A stretch of 64,000 bases of DNA from Phanerochaete sordida (GCA_019973155.2 BPQB01000010.1:124001-188000); one strand, 5' to 3'; positions 31,458 to 44,290 are shown, numbered from the stretch's first letter. Numbers and translations are program-made. The notes: generated by a model not told the origin, from the sequence alone.

Positions 31458-32356
31458 ATGTCCCACGGAAAGCAGTTCACTCTCTACACCCACAAGGGCG
31501 GCCCCAACGGATGGTACGCTCCTGCCGTATGACACGCTGGCACACTCTGGGCTCACATCGTCGCACATACAGGAAGGCCGCACTCGTCCTTGAGGAGCTC
31601 GGCTTGACCTACGAGCCCGTCTTCCTCGACTTCAACAGCGGCGAGCACAAGGCGCCTCCCTACCTCAAGATCAACCCGAACGGCCGCATCCCCGCCATCA
31701 TCGACCACAAGAACAACGACTTCATCGTCTGGTACGCTCCCTCGCCGTCCCCCGCACTGTTGCCCCTGTCATTGACGCGTCCCACAGGGAGTCGAACGCG
31801 CTCATCCAGTACCTCGTCGACAAGTACGACACGGGCCGCAAGGTGTCCGTCGCGCCGGGCACGGACGCGTACTACACGCAGCTGCAGTGGCTCTACTTCC
31901 AGGCGAGCGGCCAGGGCCCGTACTTCGGCCAGGCCGCGTGGTTCATGGTGTACCACCCCGAGAAGGTGCCCAGCGCCGTCGAGCGCTACGTCAACGAGAC
32001 GAAGCGCGTGCTCGGCGTGCTCGAGGGCGAGCTCTCGAAGCGCGAGTTCCTCGTCGGCGACAAGGCGACCATCGCCGACTTTGTGTTCATCCCGTACGTC
32101 CGCGACTGCTCTCACTAGGGCCTGATGATGCTGACATGTCGGCGACAGGTGGAACGACGGCGCCCTCCACTTCCTCCTGAAGGATGCCGATGTCGACACG
32201 GAGTTCCCTGCCGTGGCAAAGTGAGTCCATTACTGTTCGATCCGACGACTTCTGCTGACGACTACTGTCCTTCTCAGGTGGCACAAGAAGCTGCTCGCCC
32301 GTCCTGCTATTGCCAAAGTCTGGGCCGAGAGGGCTGAGGCCCAGCAGGCGAAGTAG
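31458..32356 (+). CDS. Glutathione S-transferase, Ure2p-like class
   Basis: Cytosolic glutathione transferase of the fungal Ure2p-like class, acting in detoxification of electrophiles and peroxides. Start at 31458 (MSHGKQFTLYTHKGGPNGW). Four introns: after GW, after FIVW, after FVFIP and after PAVAK. The N-terminal thioredoxin fold shows ALVLEELGLTYEPVFLDF, the cis-Pro loop NGRIPAIID and ESNALIQYLVDKYD (Glu-Ser binds the glutathione gamma-glutamyl group). The helical C-domain shows YTQLQWLYFQASGQGPYFGQ and EFLVGDKATIADF (N-capping box with Asp). It ends ERAEAQQAK. The absence of a Tyr or Ser at the usual catalytic place and the PNG in the first loop fit the Ure2p-like class, which relies on Asn. 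About 240 residues, intact. Confidence 0.92.
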
Positions 32357-32684
32357 CGGTTGTCTGAAAGGGGGATTGAAGGATAGTTAAACCCTTGTCA
32401 GGCGTCTGGGGTTGCAGAACTGTATAAATCGAATTTCCATTGAGTAGTCCCCCGGCCAACCAGCGAGAACGTCACGCGCATAAGACGGTATTCCACGTGT
32501 TTGGATTAGCAGACGGTAGGTCGAGAGCATTATACAGGGACATTTACTACGTGTATGGGGCGCGCCACTGAGAGATGCTACTGCGAAGCAGAAACCACAC
32601 CAGCGAACGAGACTCCGTGTGGTACCATAATTTTCTGTCGCGGATCACACAACGCCGTCGTGTTTGCGTCCTGCTTGCACGTCC
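32357..32684. other. Intergenic region between convergent genes
   Basis: 328 bp of 3' flanks of the transferase and the ferritin-like gene. I see nothing else in it. Confidence 0.5.
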
Positions 32685-34349
32685 TCAGCCAGCGGTGTAG
32701 GCCGCGGGGCCGGCGACGACGTGCTGGTCGAGGAGCGAGCCGTTGAAGGACGTGACGACGGGGTTCTGGTCGGTGATGACGACGAACACGGTGCCGTTCA
32801 CGAGGTTGGTGGTTCCGTTGGGGAACACCGCGCCGCCGGGCTGCTGGGTGAACGCGGTGAAGTTCGTGACGTTGATCAGCGGCGTGTACGTCACGTTCAG
32901 CTGGGAGATCCAGGCCGCGAACTACCGATAGAGTCAGCTCATGCGCTCGGTACAGAATGGGAAAGGAAAGCTCACCGCCGGAGTGCCCGCAGCAGAGGTG
33001 GTGGTGTAGCTCGCGTTCGGGCCGACGGCCTTCCCCGGGGCCTCCCACTGGAGGTGGATGAGCTGCCCGGGTGTCGAGAGGGGCGTCGAGCGGTTGTTGG
33101 AGACGGCGGACATCGTGTCGTTTGAGATGGCCGACGCGTTCGCGGCGTTCGTGATGTTCAGCCCGGGGAAGTTCTGCCAGCCGACGTGTATGTTCTCAGC
33201 GGGGCACGTCAGCAGCCAGGGCGAAATCTGTGTCCACTGCATCGACTGGGTGATGGCCGGATTGAAGAATTGCTAGACGGTAGCGTGAGCAGCTGATATG
33301 AACTTTGTGAGGCAGGTAATTCGTACCGGCATCGGGAACAGCCCCTCCATCTGCCTCAGCACCATCTCCTGCCTCGACTCCACCGTGATCGACTCCGAGA
33401 GGAGGCTCGCCGCTGCGCGCGAATCCAGATGCGAGAGGAACCCGAGGACGCCGCTCTCGCCGATCGTAGTGATCTTGACAGAGAAGTCGATGAAGTCGCG
33501 GACGTTGCCGAAGGGATAGCCGTACGTGCAGGGCTTGGACGCGTTCGTGCCGAGGATGTTGCTGATCAGCTCCGCATGGCCCACCTCCTGGTCCGCCATG
33601 TACTCGATGAGGAACTGCTGGTCAGCGTTGATGCCTGCAGCGTCGAAGTCCTGCGAGGAGAACCGAGCGAGGCCGTTGTGGAAGAGGTCGAGCTCAAGGT
33701 ACTCTTGCAGGAGGGCGAGGTTCTACACATTTATGAGTATACAGGGATGCACACAATTTACGTCAGAGCGTACCAAAGACTGAACATCGTAGTCGCTCAT
33801 CGGCACGTATTGCGGCGTCTCAGTGGGAGAGGTACCCAGTCCGCCCGCTGGGGTCGGCGGCGGTGCAACGGATGACGTCGAAGAAGAGGTCGTGCTTGAG
33901 GCGCTCGAGGTGGCATTTGCGACACTCGCCGTGGACATAGACGACGAGGCGGAGGAGATGGAAGAGGAGGCAGAAGAGACGGAGGAGACGGAGGAGACGG
34001 ATGACGACGACGAGGCGGACGAGCTGCTGGATGCGCTACTGGCCGAGCTGCTGGACACGCTACTGGCTGAGCTGGATGCGCTACTGGCTGAGCTGGACGC
34101 GCTACTAGCCGAGCTGCTGGCCGAGCTAGAGACGGTGGTGACAGAGCTCGCGGTCGAGATGACGCTCGATGTCACAGTCGAAGTCGAGACGGTAGTGGAG
34201 CTGGGGCTGGCAGTGGTTGTCGAGACGCTGGATGTGACGCTCGACGTCGTGGCCGTGGTGACGGAAACGGAGGTACTAGCTGCCTGTGGCACCGCGAGGA
34301 CCGGTGGACACGCTAAGATAGCGAGGACAACCGGGAGTAGAGATAACAT
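32685..34349 (-). CDS. Secreted ferritin-like domain protein with Ser/Thr-rich linker (Rds1-like)
   Basis: Extracellular or wall protein with a ferritin-like four-helix domain, related to fungal stress-response Rds1-type proteins; activity unknown. Start at 34349 gives a signal peptide (MLSLLPVVLAILACPPVLAV). Residues of about 25-165 are almost pure Ser/Thr/Ala/Val, a likely O-mannosylated stalk. After YVPMSDYDVQSL an intron leads to the domain: NLALLQEYLELDLFHNGLAR (first helix with ExxxDLFH), LIEYMADQEVGHAELISNIL (second helix with QEVGHAE). These two glutamate/histidine helices are the metal-type signature of the family. The C-terminal part has many N-glycosylation sequons (NVT, NDT, NRS, NAS, NGT, NGS). 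It ends AGPAAYTAG (stop 32685-32687). Three introns. The complement of the Ser repeat gives a long acidic shadow ORF. Confidence 0.87.
33870..34200 (-). repeat. Ser/Ala/Val-coding low-complexity repeat
   Basis: Degenerate trinucleotide repeats (AGC/TCG/TCC type on the coding strand) encode runs such as SSASSASSSASSASS in the stalk of the ferritin-like protein. Such tracts commonly vary in length between strains. Confidence 0.75.
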
Positions 34350-35985
34350 GCTGTGTATCAGGGACGCGAGGGAGATCAGGGAAAGGGACGCAGGCAGCGG
34401 CGGTGCGGCAATATCTAACGGCCTGGCTCTTATGTGCAGACGGTGCCGACTCCAGGGCTCAGCAAGAGGCCACGGGTTCATGACGTGGGGCATGACGTTC
34501 CCCTGAGTAACCACGATTACTTTCAGTGACGACTGCTGGCGAAACGCGGGCAGCGCACTTACGTAGGGAGCACCACTTCCATTATAATCGACGCAGGCTT
34601 GCGCAGGTGCGTGGGGCCGGAAGCTTCGTGGCGTTCGTGGGCCATCTGATTGCGCACGGTCGTCGTATGAGACTGCGAGAGGAGGCTCGGAGTTGGAATT
34701 GGATTGCGGTCGACGGACGCGCTACGCATCCAAGTTCAGGGCGTAGTCGGGTACCAGAGAGTTAAAGTCATCCTATGAACCTTTGAATTCTTGGTTCAAA
34801 GGGAGATTGAGTAGGACTCCCACCTTTGAAGTCTCGCTAGGCCAATACTCGCAAATGGTGATTCCTCCTATGCGCTCCTGACGCCTCGAGCTGATGACAG
34901 GAAAGGCAGGTAGCACCTTGAGTTCCTAACACGAAGAAACAATGATCGTAATTCTTCGGTCATGGGGACGGCCAAAGGAGGCCGCCGAGGAGCTTACGGT
35001 GCCTTGCACCGGACTTTACCAGGGCTATAGGGCCGCACATATTCAAAATTGTGGCTTCTCCAAGTCACATATGACCTGAAGGCGTCCAAGCGCAGCCCCT
35101 CGGCTGCAGGATCGGTGGATTCGGCACCTCCTGAGACTCGAAGAAGTACGATCGTTGGAGACGGCCTCTCAAAATAACACATGCGCGTTCGTTGGCCTGG
35201 AAATAGGACACTCAGACAGACATCATACTTGCATGATGACGGCGACTCACCGTGTGGGGAGATACCGGTCGGGATGAGCAGCGACTACCGCGTGCGCATG
35301 CCCTGGAGCCCTTCAAGGGGCGCGGCGAGGCCCTTCAACGGCCTAAGTAAGGCTGTCTTGCGAATTGCGCTGTAGCGTTGAGCGTCATTTTGCGGTGTAA
35401 AGGGGGTTATGATTAGTATGAAGCTGGTGGTCGACTCAGGTATGAGCGGGACGCAACGAATCGGCGTAGGATATAGATACGCCACCAGGGTCATTGTTTC
35501 GAAGCTGCAGCCCATACCCTTGTGTATAGGCAGAGAGATATGCTCCGAGTACTGTCCCCCTGCTAGACGCCACATAGCAAGTCGTGGCGATGCGACAAGA
35601 CGCGGTCAAGCTGGTCAAGCCTTACGCAAAGGTACTGACTTTAAATTCTGATCCAATAGCTCGGTAAATAAGGCGAGACGGCCATAGAAGATAAAGCTAA
35701 AGAGCTGAGGACGGTCTTTCCACGCACGAGAAACTAGGCTCGATAAGCATTCCGCAGCAGAATACGTACATTCCAGCTGGCACCGGCCAACGAATATCGA
35801 TTCTTCGTTCGACAGAGAGATCATCATGTTAGTTTATGATATCTGAATGAAGGAGAGCATGAGGAAATGGTGCTGGAAGGGGCGTGGTAGAGGAGACTGG
35901 ATGTGGGAGTCTGGAGCGAGGCAGTTGAATTGGCACGAGCGGATCGACTGCGCGCGTCTAACCCATTTCATCAGCATCTTCCAGT
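34350..35985. other. Divergent intergenic region (ferritin-like / Rho GEF), 1.6 kb
   Basis: No supported gene. Small ORFs (60-96 codons) on both strands show no domains. A perfect hairpin with an 8-bp stem lies at 34780-34802. The rest is probably promoter for both flanking genes. Confidence 0.5.
34780..34802. other. Inverted repeat (8-bp stem, 7-nt loop)
   Basis: CCTTTGAA, loop TTCTTGG, TTCAAAGG. A further CCTTTGAA copy follows about 45 bp downstream. It may be a palindromic protein-binding site; chance is not excluded. Confidence 0.4.
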
Positions 35986-38900
35986 ATGTCACCTCGACCT
36001 CATCCACACATCGCGATCCCTCCAGGGGCGGCACCCCCGTCGCAGCCTTCACCTCGACATATCGAGGACATCAACTTTGTGGTCACTCCCGCCGACGATA
36101 CCCTCTGGAACGAGCAGTATCGGCACTCGACTTACACGCCCAGCTCTCCGGGTTCCTCTCGTCCGCACATCGCTTTTCCCGAACCTGAGATCCCTCGATA
36201 CTCTGGCAGGCCGGCGAGTATACATGAAGCAGGAAGCTCTCGTAGCTATGAGTACGCGGAATCTCCTGTGTACATGTCCCCAACGGCGAGGACCGCCTCT
36301 CTACGACCCTCAGCAAGCTACCAGAACCTGGGACATCGCACCTCGAGGAGCGAGTCCACCCTATCTGCAAGACCATCCATGCATCGCGGAGAGTCAAGGC
36401 CTCCGTCTTTTATGGAGAGCAGCCCGGAGGTGTGGATGTATTCTCCTCCTCCATCTTCGACTCAGCTTGCCGAGCACTTTTCTTCACCATGCTTAGCTAG
36501 CTTCAACCGAACTATCGAACCAGTTATCCTCTTTGACGTGTGTAGCTTTCTTAATGTCCTTACAGGCTCTGTTGTTGATCGTCTCCCTGCAATGCATACC
36601 CTAGTCTTGACTATAACGAAGACCTCCGACGCTTCCAGGCTGGTGAGCTTGACGAGAACGACGAAGAGTGGCACCGACTCGTCCCCAAGGGTGCCTTAGA
36701 GGTGTTCGACAAGCACGAAATACAAAGGCAGTCTGTGATCTTCGAAATAATCAAGTCTGAGAGGGACTACGTCAGCGACTTGGAGCTTGTCCGCGACGTC
36801 TTCATCGACTCCCTGGTGAACACATTGTCGATTCCTCAACAGAGAATAAGGGGATATATCTCGGAAGTCTTCTACAATTTAGATGAGATCCTGGCCTACC
36901 ACAAGCGTATGCTGGAGAGGCTCTTCGAACTCCAGCGAGACCAGCATCCCCTCATCACGAACTTTGCATCTATCGTTTTGGACAGTGAGTGCCTATATGC
37001 CTGATTACGCGTTGCACTCACACATACCTGCGCGGCAGCCAGTCTTGCCTTTCGCACGGCCTACGAGGAGTATATCAAGCATTACCCCCTGTCCGAAGCG
37101 TACCACAGGAAAGAGCTCAAGCGCAACTCCAAGTATCAATACTTTCTCTCGCAATGCGGTCAAGACCCACGAGTGCGCAAACGCGACCTCATCACCTTCC
37201 TCTCGAGACCTGTTACTCGTCTACCCCGGCTACTACTGCTCCTTAACACTGTCCAGAAACACACGCCACCCGACCATACAGACCAGGAGACTTTGACCCT
37301 TCTCATCAGCCTCCTCAGCGACTTTATTAAAAGTACGCAGCCTGGGATAGTAGCGGCAGAGAGTAAGGTCAAGTTCTGGGAGCTGTGCGAGAGCCTGTCG
37401 TATCAAAAGGGCGAGATTATCGTGCGCGCTTCCAAACTCCCTCTTCGTATCAGTGTACTGACTGGTTACACAGGACCTAGATCTGTACGACGAGAGCCGC
37501 ACGCTAGTCTATTCTGGACCACTCGCCCGACGGTATACCAGTCGCACAGAGGTCACATACACTTGGGTAGATTTGCACGTGGCGTTATTGGACAACTATC
37601 GTGAGTATCGCCTGGCAGCGCACCTCTACGACTCTCTGCTCATGAAGCCTTTCTTTGGTAGTATTACTACTTAAACCAGAGACTCGATCTAACGGCAACA
37701 TTCGCCACAACGTAATTTCACGAGTAAGTCAGAATCAAGCTGTCTCTTAGCGTGCTCCTGTGACACTGTCTGTAGCCTATACCGCTAGAATATCTGCGTC
37801 TGGCCGCCTTCGACGCGCTCCCGGAGAGCCGCCGGGAAAAGGCCACCTCAACGATAGAGCAAGCACGCCTCTTCGACAGCTTCCGCGTCCGCCACAGACA
37901 GATGTACCCGTTCACCTTATTCCACGCCTCCGCCACCCTCACACGACGGTACACACTGTATGCGTCGAGCGAGTCGGAGCGGGAACGCTGGCGGAAGGCG
38001 ATGGTAGAGGGGGTTGCGCTCAGAACCGCCCGGCAAGACGCCAACATGGTGAGTACCGCCCGCTGCTCTCATTGCACTGCGCTCAGATAGAAATGCAGTG
38101 GTATGTCCCGGATACCGTCAGCGAGGGCTTCTTCCGCATTTCCAACGGGCTGGCGTCTCAGATTTCCAGCGGCCGGATTACTGGCAAAGTACGCACCGCA
38201 ACTGCGTTCAGTGAGCTTGTTCTCCTAGTTTACTACGATGTGTCGCTGACTTAGCTCCAGTCGTCGAAGGCAGGCCTGTCGTCGCCGTGGGCTGTTCGTC
38301 CGGTATCTACCTTACGGCGAAAGGGAGGAGTGGTATGTCGTGTCTTCCTATCGAGGCAGCTTCCTCTCAACTTCTACTCTAGACTTCAAGCGCGTGCTAA
38401 AGAAAGCGAACGTCAACTACATTGAAGCGCTACCCGGGCTCAACAAGATAGTCGTCCACTCCGATGACGGCCTCGAAGCATACTCCCTAGATGCCATGGC
38501 TCTTGTCGGCCTTGGCACGGCGAGACCGCAGGACCTTGACGCGTCTCGTGAGCGCGTCAGTGAACAGAACGCTGCTATCGTGCTGGCGAGGGTAGTCAAG
38601 GTCGGGGGAAGAACGATCGGTAAGTCGTTTTCCGCGTCTGTCGGGGCTTCTTCTGACGAAGCCATCGTATCTACGCTAGTCCTCTATGCCACGAAAAGCT
38701 TCATGCAGGTGACTCTACATGCGCTGGAAGCTGTAGCCACGTCGGAGTCGAACACCAACCCGCGTCGAAGCATAGGCTCCGGCTCGCCTTCCTTCCGGTC
38801 GTTTGGTGAGGTACGTCTGCATTCTTCCTCGACGTCGGCGCGGCGGCTATAACGAGATTTTGGCTCGGTAGCCGACGTGGATACCGAAAGATTCGCACGA

Positions 38901-39581
38901 CATCGTTGCCCTCCACAAGACCATCGGGGTCTGTGCCGAGCGTGGGATACACGTCTTCGATCCTACCAAGTACGTCGTGCGTACCTGCATCTGTCGCGAA
39001 CAGGGCCTGACCGGAGATTGCGGCGGCAGCCTCAGCGCGTCCGGCGCGAACGCGACCGTGATCCCGAACTTCAGCGAGCCAACTGAGCCGATGCTGCTGC
39101 TCAAGCAGCGGTCCGCGAGCGCGAAGCCGCTCGGCCTCGTCAAAGTCGCGAGCAACGAGCTCCTCGTCGTGTTCGATGGTGCGTCGCACGCGCCAGCTCC
39201 CGACCCTGCGCTGACAGGTGTGCGATAGAACTTGGTTGTTATATCGACAGGCACGGCATCCCGTGTCGCGCGTCGGGGTACCTCCGGTGGGAGACGAAGG
39301 CGACGTCGTGCGCGCATCGCGGCGAACACGTCTTCCTGTTCTCGCCCGAATTCATCGAGATTCGGTCCCTTGCGACGGGGAAGCTAGTGCAGGTGATCGA
39401 GGGCTCAGATATTCGGCTCGTGCATTCCAGCGAGCGGGCGATGTTCGTCGCGATGCGCGGCGACGACAAGGCCGGGGGCGGGCCTAGCGATAAGTTGGTG
39501 GAGCTCGTCGAGACGACAGACCTGACCGCACAGCAACAGACGAGCAGCGTGCCGGGCGTTTGGGACGAGTGGGACATGTAA
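35986..39581 (+). CDS. rom2: Rho1 guanine nucleotide exchange factor (Rom2-type, DH-PH-CNH)
   Basis: Activates Rho1 at the plasma membrane for cell-wall synthesis and the cell-integrity MAP kinase pathway. Start at 35986 (MSPRPHPHIAIPP). Order: disordered N-terminus of about 200 residues; a lead-in YNEDLRRFQAGELDENDEEWH reached across a 60-70-bp intron near 36543; DH domain (EIIKSERDYVSDLELVRDVF, YHKRMLERLFELQRDQHPL, ITFLSRPVTRLPRLLLLLN); PH domain (LDLYDESRTLVYSGPLARR, VDLHVALLDNYLLLL, RYTLYASSESERERWRKAM); CNH/citron domain (VVAVGCSSGIYLTAKGRS, ALPGLNKIVVHSDDGLEAYS, LLVVFDELGCYIDRHG, KATSCAHRGEHVFLFSPEFI). It ends VWDEWDM. About 1000 residues and at least ten introns. No DEP domain is seen in the N-terminal part, unlike yeast Rom2. 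Splice sites in the first 700 bp are the least certain. Confidence 0.9.
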
Positions 39582-41029
39582 ATTCTATCACACAGGAATC
39601 TGGAGGAGGCTGGACAAGGTGATGTATCATTATTACTTTGGGCTTTACGATACCTCTGTAGCGATGTCAAATCATGTAGCTATGTTTTCGTCACTTCGGA
39701 ACTTCCAGAGTTGGAGACTGCCATGGTCTCGAGCCGGAGCGCCAGAAGGGGAACAAGAGCGAGAAATCTTTGAGGACGTAAGATCGGAACAGCCAGTTCG
39801 GCGTGGTGAGGCCTTGAATTGCCCACAGAATACGAGACACTTGTACCAGTGGGCAGAGTTGGGGCAGAGGGCTCATCTCGTGCTGAATTCCGCAGAGACA
39901 TGGGACTCGCGTGGATGACCCTGCATAAAACTGGAAACCCAAGGTTTGTAATGTGTGGCTGACCTCCATACATACATTCGGCCATCTACGCAGATGCGGA
40001 CGTCTAGGAAGGAGATAGCATAGTGATAGACGTAATCAGCTCATCAGCGGCAGCAGTCAAGGACGCACCTGTGTGTATGTCGTGCAGGGCGACCGCCGTT
40101 CCGCCGCGGGTGGCAGACACGGCGTTCAAGCCCCAGTGGCAGGAAGGAAAGCGTCTGTCCATGGCAGACACGCGCGGAGTTGTGTTCCGCGGTAGCTCGC
40201 CATGCGCTTTTCATGATTTCGGGCTGCTTTGCAGGCGCAGTGCACTGCCTGCGAGCTTCACGCGCGTCCTGCCCTCGGGAATGCGTTCAGAGCGGTTTCA
40301 GCGAGTCGACGCGGTCTGTCCGGGTCGGCGCGGTCGCTGCGGTTCCTTGAGCTGGTGCAGCTGAGCTCGGTGACGCCTCGCACGTCGGGCTGTCTTCACC
40401 ATGGATCTCGTCGTGTGCAGGACGAGAGACAATGGCGACCGTGGCCAGATGCGCGCTGTATAGATTCGCGGAAGGAAATGCGGTTGTCAACATGGCATGG
40501 GTCGGACCCCGGACGTGGCTGGTCGCGGGGCCTCGGTTGAGACAGAGAGAGGCATATTGCGGCTCCAGTTGGGCAGATGGTGGCCTGCCGGTGGTTACGA
40601 CGCCGTGTACGAGCAGCGAGCGAGACGAGGCGGACTGGAATGTTGGAAACGGAGGAGGACGCAGCGGCGGGGGCACCCTGGTGGTGGTCGGGGTCCGGGC
40701 GAATGCCTCCGCAATGAAATTGGGTATACATCAAAGGTCTGTGCTCGCAACTGTCCCGAGTCTCCTTTCCCCTCTCGTCACTCCGTCCTCGACGTCCACC
40801 CTTTCCCTGCAGCCCCTTGGAGGCTTTCAACGACAGCGTTGCGCTCATCACCGCCGAGCTTGTCACATACGTTCCCGACGTCCGTGCCCACCAACAGGCT
40901 CGCTGCGGCAACGTTATCTCCCCATTCTTGTGCCCTGTTTCCCTTTCAATACTTCACCTTCGCGTCTCGGGTTGCTTCTGTTTACGACTTTCTTCTTCAC
41001 TCTGAAACTCCTTGAGGGACTTCCACTCG
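39582..41029. other. Intergenic region upstream of pbp1, 1.4 kb
   Basis: It includes the 3' flank of the Rho GEF gene and a pyrimidine-rich stretch (about 40740-41020) typical of fungal core promoters and leaders. ORFs of up to 207 codons (40432-41055 plus) overlap one another in several frames and lack support. Confidence 0.5.
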
Positions 41030-44000
41030 ATGGCTGCTGCGACCAGGCAACCTAAGCCCCCACGCAAGGGCGGTATGCCCGAAACCACTACTCGGTCTGT
41101 TCCCGCTACCATGTCGTCTTACACCGACCTGTATGTCTGACATAGTCGTGCTTCTTCCATGCGAATAGACGTCCGTCGGCTTGGACGGGAGCTCGCGCGT
41201 CCCCTACCTTCTCTCCTGGCGTGCCCAACACTCGCTTGCCAGCCGGCCAACAGACCCCTACTAACGGGCCGTTCCCGGCAATGGGAAACCAGAATGGTGC
41301 CCCGCGCGCAGATCGTCCGCAGGATCGTGTGCTTCAGCAGCTCTCTGGCTTGACGGTATGTCCCTCGCTGCTGTTCTCATTACCTAGCCCGTGTCTGGCG
41401 CCTACCCATCAGGGTGAACACGATTCGCCCCGTTTCACGTCCTGCACGTCAAAACTGAAGCTCCATTGGGGCTGCGTAGTGAAGGATAATGCTGGACTGC
41501 AGGTGTTGACTTGCTTCCTTCTTGTTATAGGGAACTACGGTCACACTGTCAACCAAGAACGGCCAGCGATACGAAGGTGTCATTGGCTCTACGAGCGGCG
41601 AGGGCGACGCTCAGGGTGTCACGCTGAAGGACGTGAAAGAGATCTCCAGCCCAGGACAGCCTCTCAAAGAGTCTCTGTTCATCACTTCCACGAACATCGA
41701 CACGTGGTCATCAGGACCTGCCGACGCCAAACTGACCAACGGAGATAGTCAGTTGCTCGCTGTTCACCTTTGCGACACTTGTTTACGTCGTGTGCAGGTT
41801 TCAAGACTGACGTCGACATCAGCAAGGCAAACAGTCTCATCCGCGAGCGGCCCCTGCAGGCATGGGCGGACGATATCCCGGACGGCGCGACCGCTTCGGG
41901 GACAGGAGGACGCTATGTGAACAACGACGATCTCACCTTTGGACCCGGTGCTTCGACTGGCGGCAACCAGTGGGACCAGTTCGCGGCAAACGAGAAGCTC
42001 TTCGGCGTTAAAGCGAACTTCGACGAGGAGGCGTACACTACCAAACTCGATCGGAACGCGCCTGACTTCAAGGAGAAGGAGAAGAAGGCACAGCAGCTTG
42101 CCGCCGAGATTATGTCGGTGCGTATTCGCGCTTTCGCAGTATATATAACGCATTAAACGGGTCCGCCACAGGGTACATCAGCCAACACCCACATCGCTGA
42201 AGAGCGTAAGATGGACTTTGTCGGCGAGAACGGTACGAACGAGGAAGACCGGTATGCACGTCTCTGCATGCGAAAATCAGCTTTGAGGGCTCAATTTCTC
42301 GCAACAGTTACGGCGCTGTCGTCAGGAGCGCGAACGCCTACGTCCCTCCCGGTGCTAGAAAGGCTACCGGGGGCGCATCGAACACCAACGGTGGCTCCCC
42401 TGCCCCATCCGCTACGTCCGCGAAGTCCGAGATACCCAAGGTCTCGGTCAACGGCCCAGATGGCTCTGGTGCGAAGGAACCCCAGAAGCCAGCTTCCCCT
42501 GCGCCTACTAGCGGTGCCGCTAAGGTAACGCCGAGCTATAAAACAAAGACTACGCCCGTTGCTGATCTAATTACTCAGCCGGCTGACCCGCTCCCTGCTT
42601 TCCGCGACTTCGTCTCGAACGAGCGTGATAGGCTTATGAAGAAGAAGCAGGCTCTCATGAAGCATGAAATGGACAAGCGTATGGCAGATCTCGTCAAGTT
42701 CAGTAAAAGCTTCAAGGTATATTGCCTCATATTCGTGTGAAGATCGCTGTTCACACGGATCTCTCTTCCAGCTGAACAAGCCTGTTCCGGAGGATTTGGT
42801 GCCTATCCTGGCGAAGGACGAGGAGAAGCAGAAGCAAATCCGCGAGAAGTCCAACAAGGATGCTGAGTCGTCCCAAGCACGCACCATTGGTCCTTCAAAC
42901 TTGACTGCTGCTACTGGAACGCCGACCATCCAGCCTTCTGCCACTTCCGCGCGCATTGGCGGCACCCCAGTTGTCGCCAAGGTTCACACGGCTGGCTCTC
43001 CTCAGCCCGGTTCTGGCTCTAAGACTCCGCCGGCCTTGATCAAGGCATCCTCCTCCGCCACACCTCCCGGCAAGGACAGTGCGGCGGCGAAGAGGATATC
43101 TATGTTCATCCAGGCTATTCCGCCCTTCAAGGGCAGCGGCGGCAAGCGCGCTTCGATCGCGCCTCCTGGCAATAGCTCTGCTCCCAGCGCCAACGGAGCA
43201 CACCCCCCAACTATCAGGACCAACTCGAGCAACAATGCGAACATCTCCACGCCGCTCTCTCCGACCGCTCAGAACCGCCTGAATGTCAATGCATCGTCTT
43301 TCCGCCCGACTCCCAAGAGCGCTAGCACTCAGTCTTCTGGTTCTCCAAGCGCTAAGGAGCAGCAAGCCGCGGCCCAGAGTTCCCCCAATCCTTTCTTCGG
43401 TACTCGTACACTGAAGAAGACGCCCCCGGTGCACATCAAGGACGACTTCAACCCCTTCAAGTACGCGAAGGTGGTTGACGCATCGCAAATTGCGCCGCAG
43501 TGGCCATACAACGGCAAGCGTTACATCACCATGTTCCCTCCCCTTCCCACTCCGCCCCAGCAACAGTCGCCTCACCTTGCGCACCCTGGGCCTCCTGCGC
43601 CGATGCCTCCGCCCACCTTTGAGGAACAGTCATCGGACCCTGCGGCGCAAGCTGCTCAGGCTGCCGCCCGCGGCTACGTCTACGCTTACCCACCATATGG
43701 CTACCCTGGACAGGTACGTTACTTACGCTGCGGTGAAGTTATTTCTATGCTGAAAGCACCACAGCCTATGATGCCGGGTATGCCTCCTCCCCATGGCCAC
43801 ATGCCCCCATACATGCAGCCCATCCCCTACCCGTACATGCCACCACCAAATGGTTGGTACCCGAGCGGGCCGTCGTCGCATCCAGATGCTAACGCATACA
43901 TGACAGCCATGTACCCTGGGACTCCCATGGGTCAGATGCCACGTAAGTATCATCTCCTCCTGGCATGTGTAGGCTGATCTCATAGTCCGTCCAGCACCCT

Positions 44001-44290
44001 TCATGCCTCCCCCTGGCGCTTACCCGCCTCCCCCGAATGGCGCCGGCCCAAGGCCGTCGATGCCCCCCACCCCCATCCCCTCGCATGCCCATCCATACTA
44101 CCACCAGAGCCCACAGCGTATGTTTATTGCCTTCAATCCCTCGCAGAACCCGCGCTGACAAATGGCCTCAGTCCAACACGCCGTTCCCTACCCAATGATG
44201 ATGCCCCCTCCGGGCGCGCCGGTCCCTCCCCACCCGTACGAAGGCCAGCCTGCGCCCCCAGTACAGATGGGCGGCGTCGGTCACGCATAA
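41030..44290 (+). CDS. pbp1: Ataxin-2 homologue Pbp1 (LsmAD, PAM2)
   Basis: Poly(A)-binding-protein-binding protein of the ataxin-2 family, acting in mRNA stability, stress granules and TORC1 control. Start at 41030 (MAAATRQPKPPRKGGMP). After an unusually long second intron (about 41356-41530) comes the Sm-like domain (GTTVTLSTKNGQRYEGVIGS, GVTLKDVKEI). Then the LsmAD region: SFKTDVDISKANSLIRERPL, NEKLFGVKANFDEEAYTTKL, RNAPDFKEKEKKAQQLAAEI. A PAM2 motif RLNVNASSFRPTPK near 43276-43317 would bind the PABP MLLE domain. A second conserved block NPFKYAKVVDASQIAPQWPY follows. The C-terminus is rich in Pro, Met and Tyr (MPPYMQPIPYPYMPPP) and prone to phase separation (inference). It ends VQMGGVGHA (TAA 44288-44290). 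About ten introns, all short except the second. Confidence 0.92.

Noticed and set aside
33823..34506. Acidic 227-codon plus-strand ORF (EEAEETEE-type)
   Set aside because: It is the reverse complement of the serine-rich repeat in the ferritin-like gene.
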